Shown here: piece after piece, positions 8,455-16,371 of the stretch
How the letters are laid out: every line of letters begins with the position of its first letter
How positions within the stretch are numbered: position 1 is the first letter of the stretch
From: Phyllobacterium phragmitis
GTDB lineage: Bacteria > Pseudomonadota > Alphaproteobacteria > Rhizobiales > Rhizobiaceae
NCBI RefSeq assembly: GCF_002980495.1
Contig: NZ_PVBR01000007.1
Location: 124,001-188,000 of the forward strand
DNA: 64,000 nt
Direction: 5' to 3'
Position numbers and translations under genes: made by a program
Notes under the pieces: generated by a model
Told to the model about the DNA's origin: nothing
Databases searched by the model: none
The model's input: the letters and a program-made list of their open reading frames with translations, nothing else

Positions 8455-9390
8455 TCAGAGTGTCCCAATCCGCTCCGCCAGAAGCGCGAAAAAGCCGTCA
8501 TGGTCGACGTCGCGCATGACGAGCGCATTCTTCGGCCTGCCGGTGACGCCCCACCAGTCGATGACGGTCATCCCCAGGGTGAGTTCCGATTGCGTCTCGA
8601 TCTCGACATTGCAATAGCGGCCTGAATAGAGCTCCGGCTCCAGGAGATAGGCGATGACGTTCGGGTCGTGCAGCGGCCCGCCGTCGCTGCCGTATTTCTC
8701 CTCGTCGAAGCGCTCGAAGAATTCGAGCAGCGCCACGCAGGCATCGCCCGCTTTGGTGCCCATGGCGCGGAAGCGGTCTATGCGGTCCGCCTTGGTCAGT
8801 GCCCTATGGGTCACATCGAGCGGCATGACGACGATGGGGATACCGGAGGAAAAAACGACCTTTGCCGCCTCGGGATCGACATAGATGTTGAACTCGGCGG
8901 CAGGGGTGATGTTGCCGCCTTCGAAAAAGCCGCCGCCCATCAGCACGATCTCACGAATTCTCGGTGCGATCTCCGGGGCGTGGATCAAGGCCAGCGCGAT
9001 ATTGGTGAGCGGGCCGATCGGGCAAAGCGTGATGCTGCCCGCCTCCTCGCGCAATATCGTCTCGACGATGAAATCGACCGCATGCTGGGGCTGCAACGGC
9101 ATTTCCGGTTCCGGCAGGTCCGGACCGTCGAGCCCGGTGCGGCCATGGACATGCTCCGCCGTGACCAGCTTGCGCATCAGGGGCCGTGCGGCGCCGGCAT
9201 AGACCCTGGCCTCCGGCCTGTCCGCCAATTCGCAGATCTTGCGGGCGTTCTTCTCGGTCAGTGCGAGCGGCACGTTTCCCGCGACGGCCGTGACCCCGAT
9301 GACGTCCAGTTCAGGACTGGCCAGCGCCAGAAGAATCGCCAGCGCATCGTCCTGCCCCGGATCGGTATCGATGATGATCTTGCGCGCCAT
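8455..9390 (-). CDS. Inosine-uridine preferring nucleoside hydrolase
   Basis: Hydrolyses the N-glycosidic bond of nucleosides to free base and ribose. The 311-residue protein carries the diagnostic calcium-binding DTDPGQDDA at residues 8-16 near its N-terminus. The family segments LCPIGPLTNIALAL, MGGGFFEGGNITPAAEFN and HDPNVIAYL follow. Base preference cannot be assigned. ATG 9390 gives the expected MARKIIIDTDPG start. The frame continues upstream across the hsp20 promoter, but without family similarity. It is convergent with rbsK (2 bp apart) and divergent from hsp20. Confidence 0.93.
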   Translation of the reverse strand: MARKIIIDTDPGQDDALAILLALASPELDVIGVTAVAGNVPLALTEKNARKICELADRPEARVYAGAARPLMRKLVTAEHVHGRTGLDGPDLPEPEMPLQPQHAVDFIVETILREEAGSITLCPIGPLTNIALALIHAPEIAPRIREIVLMGGGFFEGGNITPAAEFNIYVDPEAAKVVFSSGIPIVVMPLDVTHRALTKADRIDRFRAMGTKAGDACVALLEFFERFDEEKYGSDGGPLHDPNVIAYLLEPELYSGRYCNVEIETQSELTLGMTVIDWWGVTGRPKNALVMRDVDHDGFFALLAERIGTL

Positions 9391-9471
9391 TGCCGCCTTT
9401 TCCTTTCCATATCCGATCCCGAAGCACCACGCCCGTGGGAAAAGCGGATGGACTTCGAATGCGATTCGGCT

Positions 9472-9500
9472 CTTGAAGTCACGGATTTCACGGACCATAT
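9472..9500 (+). promoter_or_regulatory. RpoH (sigma-32) promoter for hsp20
   Basis: CTTGAA (9472-9477), a 17-bp spacer and CCATAT (9495-9500). This fits the alphaproteobacterial heat-shock sigma consensus closely. Transcription would start near 9507, giving a leader of about 60 nt before the hsp20 ATG at 9567. Confidence 0.75.
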
Positions 9501-9545
9501 CTGTTGGCAAGGAAGAAATGCCGAAACGGGTTCTTCCGATTACGG

Positions 9546-9566
9546 TCGCTTTGACGAGGGCTGCAA
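9546..9566 (+). promoter_or_regulatory. Possible ROSE-like RNA thermometer at the hsp20 ribosome-binding site
   Basis: TCGCT (9546-9550) can fold onto the Shine-Dalgarno AGGG (9557-9560) across a 6-nt loop: U-A, C-G, an unpaired or G.G position, then C-G. The U(U/C)GCU motif facing the ribosome-binding site, with an opposed G.G, is the hallmark of ROSE elements of rhizobial small heat-shock genes. The upstream hairpin GGAAGAA/TTCTTCC (about 9510-9536) would be an additional stem. No structure calculation was done. Confidence 0.4.
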
Positions 9567-9995
9567 ATGACACGCATGACACCGTTTTCGAGCCCGCTTC
9601 TGCTTGGGTTCGATACAATGGAAAAGACGCTGGAACGTATTGCCAAATCCGGAGACGGATATCCGCCATACAATATCGAACGACTGCGCACCAAATCCGG
9701 CCCCGAACGGCTGAGAATCACGTTGGCGGTCGCGGGGTTCTCCAATGACGATCTCGAGGTGACGACCGAAGACAACCAACTCGTCATTCGCGGTCGGCAG
9801 ACCGACGAAGACGAAGAGGAACGCGAATATTTGCATCGCGGCATTGCCGCGCGCCAGTTCCAGCGCGTTTTCGTGCTTGCCGATGGAATGCGCGTCGCCG
9901 CCGCGGAATTGCAGAACGGACTGCTTTCGATCGATTTGGACCGTCCGGAACCGGAACGGCTTATCAAACGTATTGATATAAATGTGAAGGATTGA
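9567..9995 (+). CDS. Small heat-shock protein, Hsp20/IbpA family
   Basis: ATP-independent chaperone that holds unfolding proteins in the cytoplasm. The 142-residue protein has a short N-terminal arm (PFSSPLLLGFDTMEKTLERI) and an alpha-crystallin domain from about residue 33 to 127 (YNIERLRTKSGPERLRITLAVAG in its first strands, then the conserved QLVIRGRQ and YLHRGIAARQFQRVF). The LQNGLLSIDL segment is typical of class A rhizobial small Hsps. A strong RpoH-type promoter and a possible thermosensor precede it. The DUF1150 gene follows 76 bp downstream and is probably co-transcribed. Confidence 0.95.
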   Translation: MTRMTPFSSPLLLGFDTMEKTLERIAKSGDGYPPYNIERLRTKSGPERLRITLAVAGFSNDDLEVTTEDNQLVIRGRQTDEDEEEREYLHRGIAARQFQRVFVLADGMRVAAAELQNGLLSIDLDRPEPERLIKRIDINVKD

Positions 9996-10071
9996 GCCCC
10001 GCCCCGGCGGATCGCCGCAACAGCTCTAGAAGACAAGGTCACTTCCGACTTGTCTCGAAATGGAGGCTTAA

Positions 10072-10323
10072 ATGACCAACGAAAAACAAATCTTCACCGA
10101 AACCGAATTCGCGCATCTGGGCGCGGGCGAAGTCGCCTATATGCGCAAGATGCGGACAGACGATCTGGCACGCAGCTTCCCGGCCTTGCCGCCAATGGCT
10201 CCGGGGCTGGAACTCTGGGCGCTGTTCGGCGCCGATGGCGAGCCGATCGTGCTTTCCGATGCGCGCGCCAATATCCTCGCCGGAGCACAGGAACACGAAC
10301 TGCGCACGGTAATGCTGCAGTAA
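10072..10323 (+). CDS. DUF1150 family protein
   Basis: A small 83-residue protein of unknown function. The central GEVAYMRKMRTDDLARSF and the ending EPIVLSDARANILAGA are the conserved features of DUF1150. In Rhizobiales this family is regularly encoded directly after an hsp20-type gene, as here, which suggests a role in the heat-shock response. A purine-rich AAATGGAGG (10058-10066) precedes the ATG. A clear terminator follows 25 bp after the stop, closing the hsp20-DUF1150 unit. Confidence 0.88.
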   Translation: MTNEKQIFTETEFAHLGAGEVAYMRKMRTDDLARSFPALPPMAPGLELWALFGADGEPIVLSDARANILAGAQEHELRTVMLQ

Positions 10324-10350
10324 TCTTTCCGCCGCTCTGGCTGTAAGCAA

Positions 10351-10379
10351 AAGGGCTGCCCTCCGAGGCAGCCCTTTTT
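10351..10379 (+). terminator. Rho-independent terminator after DUF1150
   Basis: Perfect 10-bp stem AAGGGCTGCC (10351-10360) with 10367-10376, 6-nt loop, running into a TTTTT tract (10375-10379). It ends the hsp20-DUF1150 transcript. Confidence 0.9.
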
Positions 10380-10420
10380 CATTTGGTGAACGGGTTCTGT
10401 ACCGTTGAGGCAACGGATTA

Positions 10421-10451
10421 GAGCGATTCCTGTTTTGATGGAATCGCGGGG
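10421..10451. repeat. Dispersed GATTCC...TTTTGATGGAATCG element (family C)
   Basis: The sequence GTTTTGATGGAATCGCG recurs with small changes at 33299-33318 and, in reverse orientation, at 63708-63728. It forms a short imperfect palindrome (CGATTCC with GGAATCG). It is non-coding and occurs beside larger palindromic repeats at two of its three sites. Confidence 0.7.
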
Positions 10452-10542
10452 CGTCCTGCCAGCGCTTCTATTTAAAAATGAACCGCGCTAATCTGGACAG
10501 ACGGCGAGGTTGCGCTCCGTCACGCACCCGTCCAGCCTGATC

Positions 10543-11007
10543 TCAGGCGGCATTGGAGGCCGGTCGGGTGGTCAGGAAGGCGTAAAGCGCCTGAGCGTCG
10601 TGCGTGCCGCGAAGCTTGGTCACCATATCAGGATCGCGCAACAGGCGGGCGATGCGCGACAGCGCCTTGAGATGATCCGCCCCTGCATTTTCAGGCGCCA
10701 GCAGCAGGAAGACGATATCCACCGGCTGGTCGTCCAGCGCCTCGAAATCCACCGGGTTTTCAAGCCTGGCGAAAATGCCGGTGATGCGCTTGATGCTGTT
10801 GAGCTTGCCGTGCGGGATGGCGATGCCATTTCCCACGCCGGTCGAACCCAGCCGCTCGCGCTGCAGGATGGTATCGAACACTTCACGTTCGGTCAGACCT
10901 GTCAGTTCTGCGGCCTTCTCGGCCATCACCTGCAACAATTGCTTCTTGGAGCTTGCTTTCAGCGCAGGGATGATAGCCGCGGGCTGAATCAGATCGCTGA
11001 GATCCAT
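10543..11007 (-). CDS. ptsN: PTS IIA-like nitrogen regulatory protein PtsN (EIIA-Ntr)
   Basis: Terminal phospho-acceptor of the nitrogen PTS, which in alphaproteobacteria regulates potassium, carbon and nitrogen metabolism rather than sugar uptake. The 154-residue protein has the phosphorylated His66 in GIAIPHGKL and the family-typical PVDIVFLLLAPENAGADHLKAL. I chose ATG 11007: it has GGAG 5 nt upstream, whereas ATG 11016 directly abuts the AAGGA site. It is the last gene of the lptCAB-rpoN-hpf-ptsN minus-strand block, an order conserved widely in Proteobacteria. Confidence 0.95.
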   Translation of the reverse strand: MDLSDLIQPAAIIPALKASSKKQLLQVMAEKAAELTGLTEREVFDTILQRERLGSTGVGNGIAIPHGKLNSIKRITGIFARLENPVDFEALDDQPVDIVFLLLAPENAGADHLKALSRIARLLRDPDMVTKLRGTHDAQALYAFLTTRPASNAA

Positions 11008-11098
11008 TCTCTCCATTCCTTCTTTATGCGGGATCTTGCGATCCCGACTATATAGACGTCCACGTACCCCAAACGACGTGGACGTCTCAAGGTTGCTC

Positions 11099-11692
11099 TC
11101 AGGAGCGGGACACTTTCTGCCCGGTCACCGTTGAGGGATCGATCCAACCTATGTTGCCATCGGATCGACGGTACACGATATTGACTTGGCTGTTGCCCGC
11201 ATTGCGGAACACGAGAACCGGACTATCCTTGAGGTCGAGCTCCACGACCGCGGAGGCGACACTCATGGTACGCAACGAAACCGACGTTTCGGCGACGATC
11301 GTCGGGGCATAATCGTCCGGGATATCTTCGTCATCCTCGGGAGCCGGAGACATCACACGGTAGATAATATCGTCATAGACGGCATTGCTATTGGCGACTT
11401 GGTGCGATTTCAGCCTGCGCTTGTAGCGCCGCAGGCGCGTCTCGATCTTGTCCGCAGCCGCGTCGAAAGCCAACTGCGGGTCCTGTGCCTCACCGGTGGT
11501 CTGCAATGTAGCACCGGTATCGAGATGCAGCATGCAGTCTGCCGAAAAGCGGGAGGAGGATTTCTCGACCGTGATCTGGCCCGAATATCCGCCGTCGAAA
11601 TATTTGCCGATCGCGTCCCTGATCCGGTCTTCGATCCGGATGCGGAATGCATCGCCGATATCCATGTGCTTTCCAGATACACGCAGACTCAT
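11099..11692 (-). CDS. hpf: Ribosome hibernation promoting factor, long form
   Basis: Binds idle 70S ribosomes and pairs them into inactive 100S dimers in stationary phase. At 197 residues this is the long form. The N-terminal S30AE domain (about 1-100; MSLRVSGKHMDIGDAFR, with the basic RLRRYKRRLKSH) is joined by an acidic linker (EDDEDIPDD) to the C-terminal dimerisation domain (about 130-190; DSPVLVFRNAGNSQVNIVYR). It lies between rpoN and ptsN. The 290-bp gap from rpoN suggests its own promoter in addition to read-through. Confidence 0.96.
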   Translation of the reverse strand: MSLRVSGKHMDIGDAFRIRIEDRIRDAIGKYFDGGYSGQITVEKSSSRFSADCMLHLDTGATLQTTGEAQDPQLAFDAAADKIETRLRRYKRRLKSHQVANSNAVYDDIIYRVMSPAPEDDEDIPDDYAPTIVAETSVSLRTMSVASAVVELDLKDSPVLVFRNAGNSQVNIVYRRSDGNIGWIDPSTVTGQKVSRS

Positions 11693-11869
11693 GTGGTTAT
11701 ACCTCGTTTGCGTTTCACCTTACGACCAATCTAATCACAAGGCGTGGTGTGAGCAAAGCGATCCGGCACTATTGTGCACGGACCATATGATCAACTTTCC
11801 CGTTCAGATTAACCACTGCTGCCGCGCATCCCTCACTTTGGCCTCGTTTCCGGCCATGCAGCTTCGGAC

Positions 11870-11897
11870 AGCCCGCGCATCATCGCGCGAGCGGGCT
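11870..11897. terminator. Hairpin between rpoN and hpf
   Basis: AGCCCGC (11870-11876) pairs with GCGGGCT (11891-11897), with extra pairing of the CGCG bases inside. It lies after rpoN on the minus strand, about 90 bp beyond its stop. There is no T-run, so termination strength is uncertain. The rest of the 290-bp gap shows no gene. Confidence 0.4.
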
Positions 11898-11982
11898 TCT
11901 ATTGAGTGACGTTGCGAAAGTCAATTCCAACTTAAGAAGCTCTTAACGAACCCCTTCCCTCGTTGCGCCGTCCATTGCGTTT

Positions 11983-13599
11983 CTACCGCGCGGACGCGGC
12001 GATCGCCTTTTTCTCCCGCCGCCGCTGAATCGAAGATGGAATGCTCATCGATTCCCTGTATTTGGCGACGGTACGTCGTGCGATATCCACGCCATCGCGA
12101 TTGAGGATATCGACAATGGCGTCGTCGGACAATATCGAATCGGGACTTTCCCGATCTATCAACTGGCGTATCTGATGGCGCACCGCCTCGGAGGAATGGG
12201 CATCCCCCCCTTCGGCCGAAGCAATCGCGGCGTTGAAGAAATAGCGCAATTCGAAAACGCCGCGCGACGTCAGCATGTATTTGTTGGCGGTGACGCGGCT
12301 CACCGTCGATTCGTGCATGCCGATGGCGTCGGCGACCATCCGCAGATTGAGCGGCTTGAGCTGCGAAATGCCGTTCATCAGGAACCCGTCCTGCTGGCGC
12401 ACGATTTCCCGCGCCACTTTCAGGATGGTGCGTGCGCGCTGATCGAGGCTGCGCGTCAGCCAATTGGCATTCTGCAGGCACTCGGAGAGAAAATCCTTGT
12501 CCTGCGGCCCGGCGCCGCGCGCAACCATGATGTAATATTCCTGATTGACGAGAACCCGCGGCAAAGCGGCGGCGTTCAACTCGATCTCCCAGCCGCCGCC
12601 ATGCGCGGGCATGACATTGACATCGGGCACAATGGCGTTGGCCACGCCGACGGCGAAGAGCGTACCCGGCTTCGGATCGAGCAGACGGATTTCCGTCAGC
12701 ATGTCGAGAAGATCGGACTGATCGACGCCGCAGAGCCTTTTGAGTGTCTGGAAATCCCGCTTCGCCAGCAATTGGAGATTGGCGACAAGCGCCTGCATTG
12801 CCGGGTCGAAACGGTCCTTCTGCCTGAGCTGGATAGCCAGACATTCGGCGAGATCACGGGCGAAAAGCCCGGCAGGCTCGAATGTCTGCAGCACGGCCAG
12901 CACCTCTTCGAGATGCAACGGTTCAGTGACAAGGCGCTCCGCTATCTCGTGCAGATCGGCCCTGAGATAGCCCATATCGTCGAGATGGTCGGCGAGTTCG
13001 GCGGCGATAAGCCTTTTGGCGGGGTCCCTGAAGGCGAAGAGTATCTGCTCGTCGACGCGGTCGCGCAGCGAGACGCGGGATGCCGTCACCTGCTCGATAT
13101 CGAACCCTTCGCCGCCACCGCAGATATAACCGTCTCCGCCGGAGGATTTCCACTGCGAGGCGAGATCGGGCGCGATCTGCTCGTAGCGGCCGGGATCGTC
13201 GGGAAAGATATTCTCCATCGAGGTATCGAACGTCTCCGAAATGGCGCCCGAATCCGGCGTCCCGCGATCATCGAGCCAATCGAGACCTTCTTCGCGTTCG
13301 CTGGCAGCATGTCCGCCATCGAAGGCGAAACCATCGGCATCGCCCGTCGGATCAGCTGACGAATCATCCCGCGAATCGGAATGTCGGCTTTCGCCATCGG
13401 GCGTATCGCGGCTCTCGGATGCAACATCGTCATTGGCGGGATCGACGCGTTCCAAAAGTGGATTTTTCTCGATTTCCAGATCGATGAAATGCTCCAGCTC
13501 GATATGATTCATCTGCAGCAACCTGATGGACTGCATCAGTTGCGGCGTCATGACGAGCGACTGCGACTGCCGCAAATCGAGCTTTGGCGAAAGTGCCAT
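11983..13599 (-). CDS. rpoN: RNA polymerase sigma-54 factor RpoN
   Basis: Sigma factor for -24/-12 promoters that depend on AAA+ activators (nitrogen and other regulons). The 538-residue protein has the glutamine-rich region I (residues 1-50; LRQSQSLVMTPQLMQSIRLLQ), an acidic region II (about 55-130), the core-binding domain, a helix-turn-helix region and the RpoN box ARRTVAKYRE at 507-516. It sits downstream of lptB, the usual location in Proteobacteria, separated by 192 bp. Confidence 0.97.
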   Translation of the reverse strand: MALSPKLDLRQSQSLVMTPQLMQSIRLLQMNHIELEHFIDLEIEKNPLLERVDPANDDVASESRDTPDGESRHSDSRDDSSADPTGDADGFAFDGGHAASEREEGLDWLDDRGTPDSGAISETFDTSMENIFPDDPGRYEQIAPDLASQWKSSGGDGYICGGGEGFDIEQVTASRVSLRDRVDEQILFAFRDPAKRLIAAELADHLDDMGYLRADLHEIAERLVTEPLHLEEVLAVLQTFEPAGLFARDLAECLAIQLRQKDRFDPAMQALVANLQLLAKRDFQTLKRLCGVDQSDLLDMLTEIRLLDPKPGTLFAVGVANAIVPDVNVMPAHGGGWEIELNAAALPRVLVNQEYYIMVARGAGPQDKDFLSECLQNANWLTRSLDQRARTILKVAREIVRQQDGFLMNGISQLKPLNLRMVADAIGMHESTVSRVTANKYMLTSRGVFELRYFFNAAIASAEGGDAHSSEAVRHQIRQLIDRESPDSILSDDAIVDILNRDGVDIARRTVAKYRESMSIPSSIQRRREKKAIAASAR

Positions 13600-13697
13600 G
13601 GCCTACGCTTTACTCCCCCTGCACCACTTTTGCGGGCTTTTCTTTACAAAACTGGTACAAACCTTGCTTGTCAATTCCGAATGCGCAATTTTCGCCG

Positions 13698-13722
13698 TTC
13701 TGGCGCGATGAATCGCCCAGAA
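13698..13722. repeat. Palindrome between lptB and rpoN
   Basis: TTCTGGCGCGAT (13698-13709) pairs with ATCGCCCAGAA (13712-13722), leaving one bulged base. It lies about 100 bp upstream of the rpoN start and 70 bp after the lptB stop, so it could be a terminator for lptB or an operator for rpoN. No function is shown. Confidence 0.4.
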
Positions 13723-13791
13723 TCGCACTTTTCTGATTCTTTTTTTGCAGAATGCGGAACGGAAAAGGAATTTCCCCTCTTCCGCGGCAGA

Positions 13792-14673
13792 TCAAAGTAT
13801 GAACTGATCGCCGAGATAGAGCCGCCGGACATCGGGGTTTGCGACGATTTCCGCGGGACGGCCATGGGTAAGAACCTGGCCGGCATGGATGATATAGGCC
13901 CGGTCGATGAGACCCAGCGTCTCGCGCACATTGTGATCGGTGATGAGCACGCCGATGCCGCGGCTCGTCAGATGCCGCACCAATTGCTGGATGTCCGATA
14001 CGGCGATCGGATCGACGCCTGCGAAGGGTTCGTCGAGGAGCATGAAGTTCGGACGCGAGGCAAGCGCGCGGGCGATTTCGAGCCTGCGGCGCTCGCCACC
14101 GGAAAGCGAAAGCGCGGGCGCCTTGCGAAGATGCGCGATATGGAATTCCTCAAGCAGGGCGTCCAGTTCGCTCGCCCGCTTCTTCTTGTCCTTCTCGACG
14201 ACTTCCAGCACGGCCTTGATGTTGTCTTCCACCGACAGGCCGCGGAAGATCGATGCTTCCTGCGGCAGGTAGCCGATGCCGAGACGCGAACGTCGGTACA
14301 TCGGCATGGTCGTGACGTCGAAGCCGTCGATCTCGATGCTGCCGCTGTCGACCGGGACAAGGCCGGTCACCATGTAGAAACAGGTCGTCTTGCCCGCGCC
14401 GTTTGGGCCAAGAATGCCAACGGCCTCTCCGGCACGAACGCCGAAGGAAACGCCGTTGACGACCTGCCTGCCGCGATAGCTCTTGGTCAGACCACGCGCG
14501 ACGAGCGTGCCCTTGAGGCGCTTGAGATCACCCGATCCCGGACGGGACGGGCTGGGAGAATTGGCGGATTCCACAGCCGAGGCCGGCTGGACGCCACTCT
14601 TGCCCTGTGTCTTGGTACGCGAAAAAAATGACACTGTCTGGTCCGGCTCAGTTGCGTTTCGCGCTGCCGGCAC
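13792..14673 (-). CDS. lptB: LPS export ABC transporter ATP-binding protein LptB
   Basis: Cytoplasmic ATPase that powers LPS extraction from the inner membrane with LptF/G (not in this window). The ATPase features are intact: Walker A GPNGAGKTT (residues 89-97), signature LSGGERRR, Walker B MLLDEPFAGVDP and the switch His in ITDHNVRE. The frame from ATG 14673 gives 293 residues, with a Ser/Pro-rich, probably disordered extension of about 55 residues not found in E. coli LptB (about 241). A GTG at 14634 would shorten it to 280. The 5' end overlaps lptA by 26 bp. Confidence 0.95.
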   Translation of the reverse strand: MPAARNATEPDQTVSFFSRTKTQGKSGVQPASAVESANSPSPSRPGSGDLKRLKGTLVARGLTKSYRGRQVVNGVSFGVRAGEAVGILGPNGAGKTTCFYMVTGLVPVDSGSIEIDGFDVTTMPMYRRSRLGIGYLPQEASIFRGLSVEDNIKAVLEVVEKDKKKRASELDALLEEFHIAHLRKAPALSLSGGERRRLEIARALASRPNFMLLDEPFAGVDPIAVSDIQQLVRHLTSRGIGVLITDHNVRETLGLIDRAYIIHAGQVLTHGRPAEIVANPDVRRLYLGDQFIL

Positions 14674-15337
14674 GATTGCCCTGCTGCTGGGCGCTTTTCG
14701 GCGCGAGAATGATGGAAACCCGGCCCGGCTGCCCCTTGCAGCTTTCCAGGAACGCTCTGCCCGTACCGGTATTCGCGGTCAGCTTGCAACCGGTGGCGAC
14801 ATTCTCGCCATCGGAAAGCACGACCTTCTTGCCGAGAAGCGTCATGGTCTGGGTCTTTGCATCGTAAGTACCCGAATCGCCGGTGGCGACCTGCGTACCG
14901 GATTTGAGGTATACCTTGCCGCTCACCTCAAGACGATCGACGCCGGCCGCACCAAGGCCGGGCGCCGCCTGCGGCTGCGCGGCCGCGTCACCCGACTTGG
15001 CGTCGTTTTCGGGTGATTTGGCATAATAGACCGTCATCTTGCCTGATTTGAGCGCCGTCTGTCCCTGCACGACCGAGACATTGCCGGTAAAGATGGCGAT
15101 GCCTTCCTTGTCGCGCATCTCCAACCGGTCGGCATTTATCTGGACGGGCTCCTTGCCGTTGGAGAAGTTGAGGCCGCCAAACGGAACGGCCTGCTGTTGC
15201 TGTTGAGCGAGCGCCGGGGCCGGAGCAGCCGCCACGGCAGCAAAAAGCGCCATTGCCGCCATCGCGCTTCCGAATCTACGCCCGAGATGTTTCGACCGGA
15301 GGTCATCTTGTGGTGTCGATCTGCGCTGCATTCTCAC
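14648..15337 (-). CDS. lptA: LPS transport periplasmic protein LptA
   Basis: Periplasmic OstA-domain protein that bridges LptC and LptD for LPS transport. The 229-residue protein has a signal peptide (hydrophobic stretch about residues 24-44, MAAMALFAAVAAAPAPALAQ) followed by a glutamine run. The OstA domain begins at PVQINADRLEMRDKEGIAIF, with repeated beta strands including TGNVSVVQGQTALKSGKM. An Ala/Pro-rich insert (about 115-130) precedes its second half. It lies between lptC and lptB with overlapping ends, consistent with an operon. Confidence 0.93.
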   Translation of the reverse strand: MRMQRRSTPQDDLRSKHLGRRFGSAMAAMALFAAVAAAPAPALAQQQQQAVPFGGLNFSNGKEPVQINADRLEMRDKEGIAIFTGNVSVVQGQTALKSGKMTVYYAKSPENDAKSGDAAAQPQAAPGLGAAGVDRLEVSGKVYLKSGTQVATGDSGTYDAKTQTMTLLGKKVVLSDGENVATGCKLTANTGTGRAFLESCKGQPGRVSIILAPKSAQQQGNRAGSAKRN

Positions 15338-15416
15338 ATCCCCTATAAAACGGCAGCGCCCGATGTCCGCCCTCTACCTGACCTGCCCGGACGGGCACAT
15401 GACAGGGCCCATGCCC

Positions 15417-16154
15417 TCAGCCATCATTACCCGGAACCGAAATATCGTCCTTTTGCTCTTTTGCCGGTGCGATGACAAGCTTTACCTTGTCCTCGAACAC
15501 CATCACCTGGCCGTTATCCTGGAGCTGCATCTTGTCCGCGAGAATGTGCGCATTGCCGCTCTGGATATCGACGGGCTGATCCGTGGTGATCTGCCCGGTT
15601 GAAATATTGACGTCCGCCGACTTCAGTTTCGCTGTCAATCCGTTGCTCGTAGTAACAGTAAAATCCTTATCGAGTTGCAAACGTTCATTAGCATTATCGT
15701 AAATGCCTGACTTCGCAGTTATCTTGGCGCGGTCGTTGTCGCCCAGGGGAAGTTCGGCATCGATGTTCTCAAGGGTGATGACCCCGCTATTGGTCACGTC
15801 CTGCGTGGCGCGCGCGGCCGTCATCGTATAGGGAAGGTTTTCCTTGGTGAACCCGTCAAGCTTGGGATCGGTCATCACCAGCTTGCCGTCCTCCATGCCT
15901 GTCGTGCCGACCTGGACCTTGATCGGGGCTGCGGGGGTCGAAAGGAAGGTGAACCACGAGAAGACGCCGGCGATGGCGACAGCCGCAATGGGCAGCGCCG
16001 TCTTCAGCACGCGAACGCGGCCGGAATGGCGCTGTGCCGCGTGAAAAATCGCAGCGCTCTTTTCGGATACGCCGAAATCCACCGTATGGGCGCCTGCCGC
16101 GCCATGCCCGGAAACCTCGGCTCCCTGGCGCAAGTCGTTTTTTTTCGCATTCAT
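15417..16154 (-). CDS. lptC: LPS export system protein LptC
   Basis: Bitopic inner-membrane protein that passes LPS from LptB2FG to LptA. With ATG 16154 the protein has 245 residues. There is a cytoplasmic N-terminus, one membrane segment (about 54-72; LPIAAVAIAGVFSWFTFL) and a periplasmic LptC/OstA-like fold (YTMTAARATQDVTNSGVITL onward). In-frame ATGs at 16208, 16196 and 16190 would add up to 18 residues. None has a convincing ribosome-binding site, so the start is uncertain. It heads the lptC-lptA-lptB run. Confidence 0.88.
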   Translation of the reverse strand: MNAKKNDLRQGAEVSGHGAAGAHTVDFGVSEKSAAIFHAAQRHSGRVRVLKTALPIAAVAIAGVFSWFTFLSTPAAPIKVQVGTTGMEDGKLVMTDPKLDGFTKENLPYTMTAARATQDVTNSGVITLENIDAELPLGDNDRAKITAKSGIYDNANERLQLDKDFTVTTSNGLTAKLKSADVNISTGQITTDQPVDIQSGNAHILADKMQLQDNGQVMVFEDKVKLVIAPAKEQKDDISVPGNDG

Positions 16155-16371
16155 ACGACTAATTCTTTCGTACTGGATCAACCGGACCATTTTCATGGGC
16201 CCATTCACATCCCAATATGGTTATTTTGGGATAGAATAACAAATACAAGGTACAACGTCTTGCCGCAGGGGTTAAGCTGCCCCTAAGGTGGCGGCTAAAT
16301 TTTTGGCGATTTCATGTAAACGTCTATACAGCGTCCAGAGCCTTGCGCAACAACGAATACGGGTTACAGCC

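Noticed and set aside
16220-16240. GTTATT-N9-AATAAC inverted repeat between lptC and sppA as an operator
   Set aside because: Only six AT-rich pairs, which can occur by chance in a promoter region; no regulator family with this consensus is evident.
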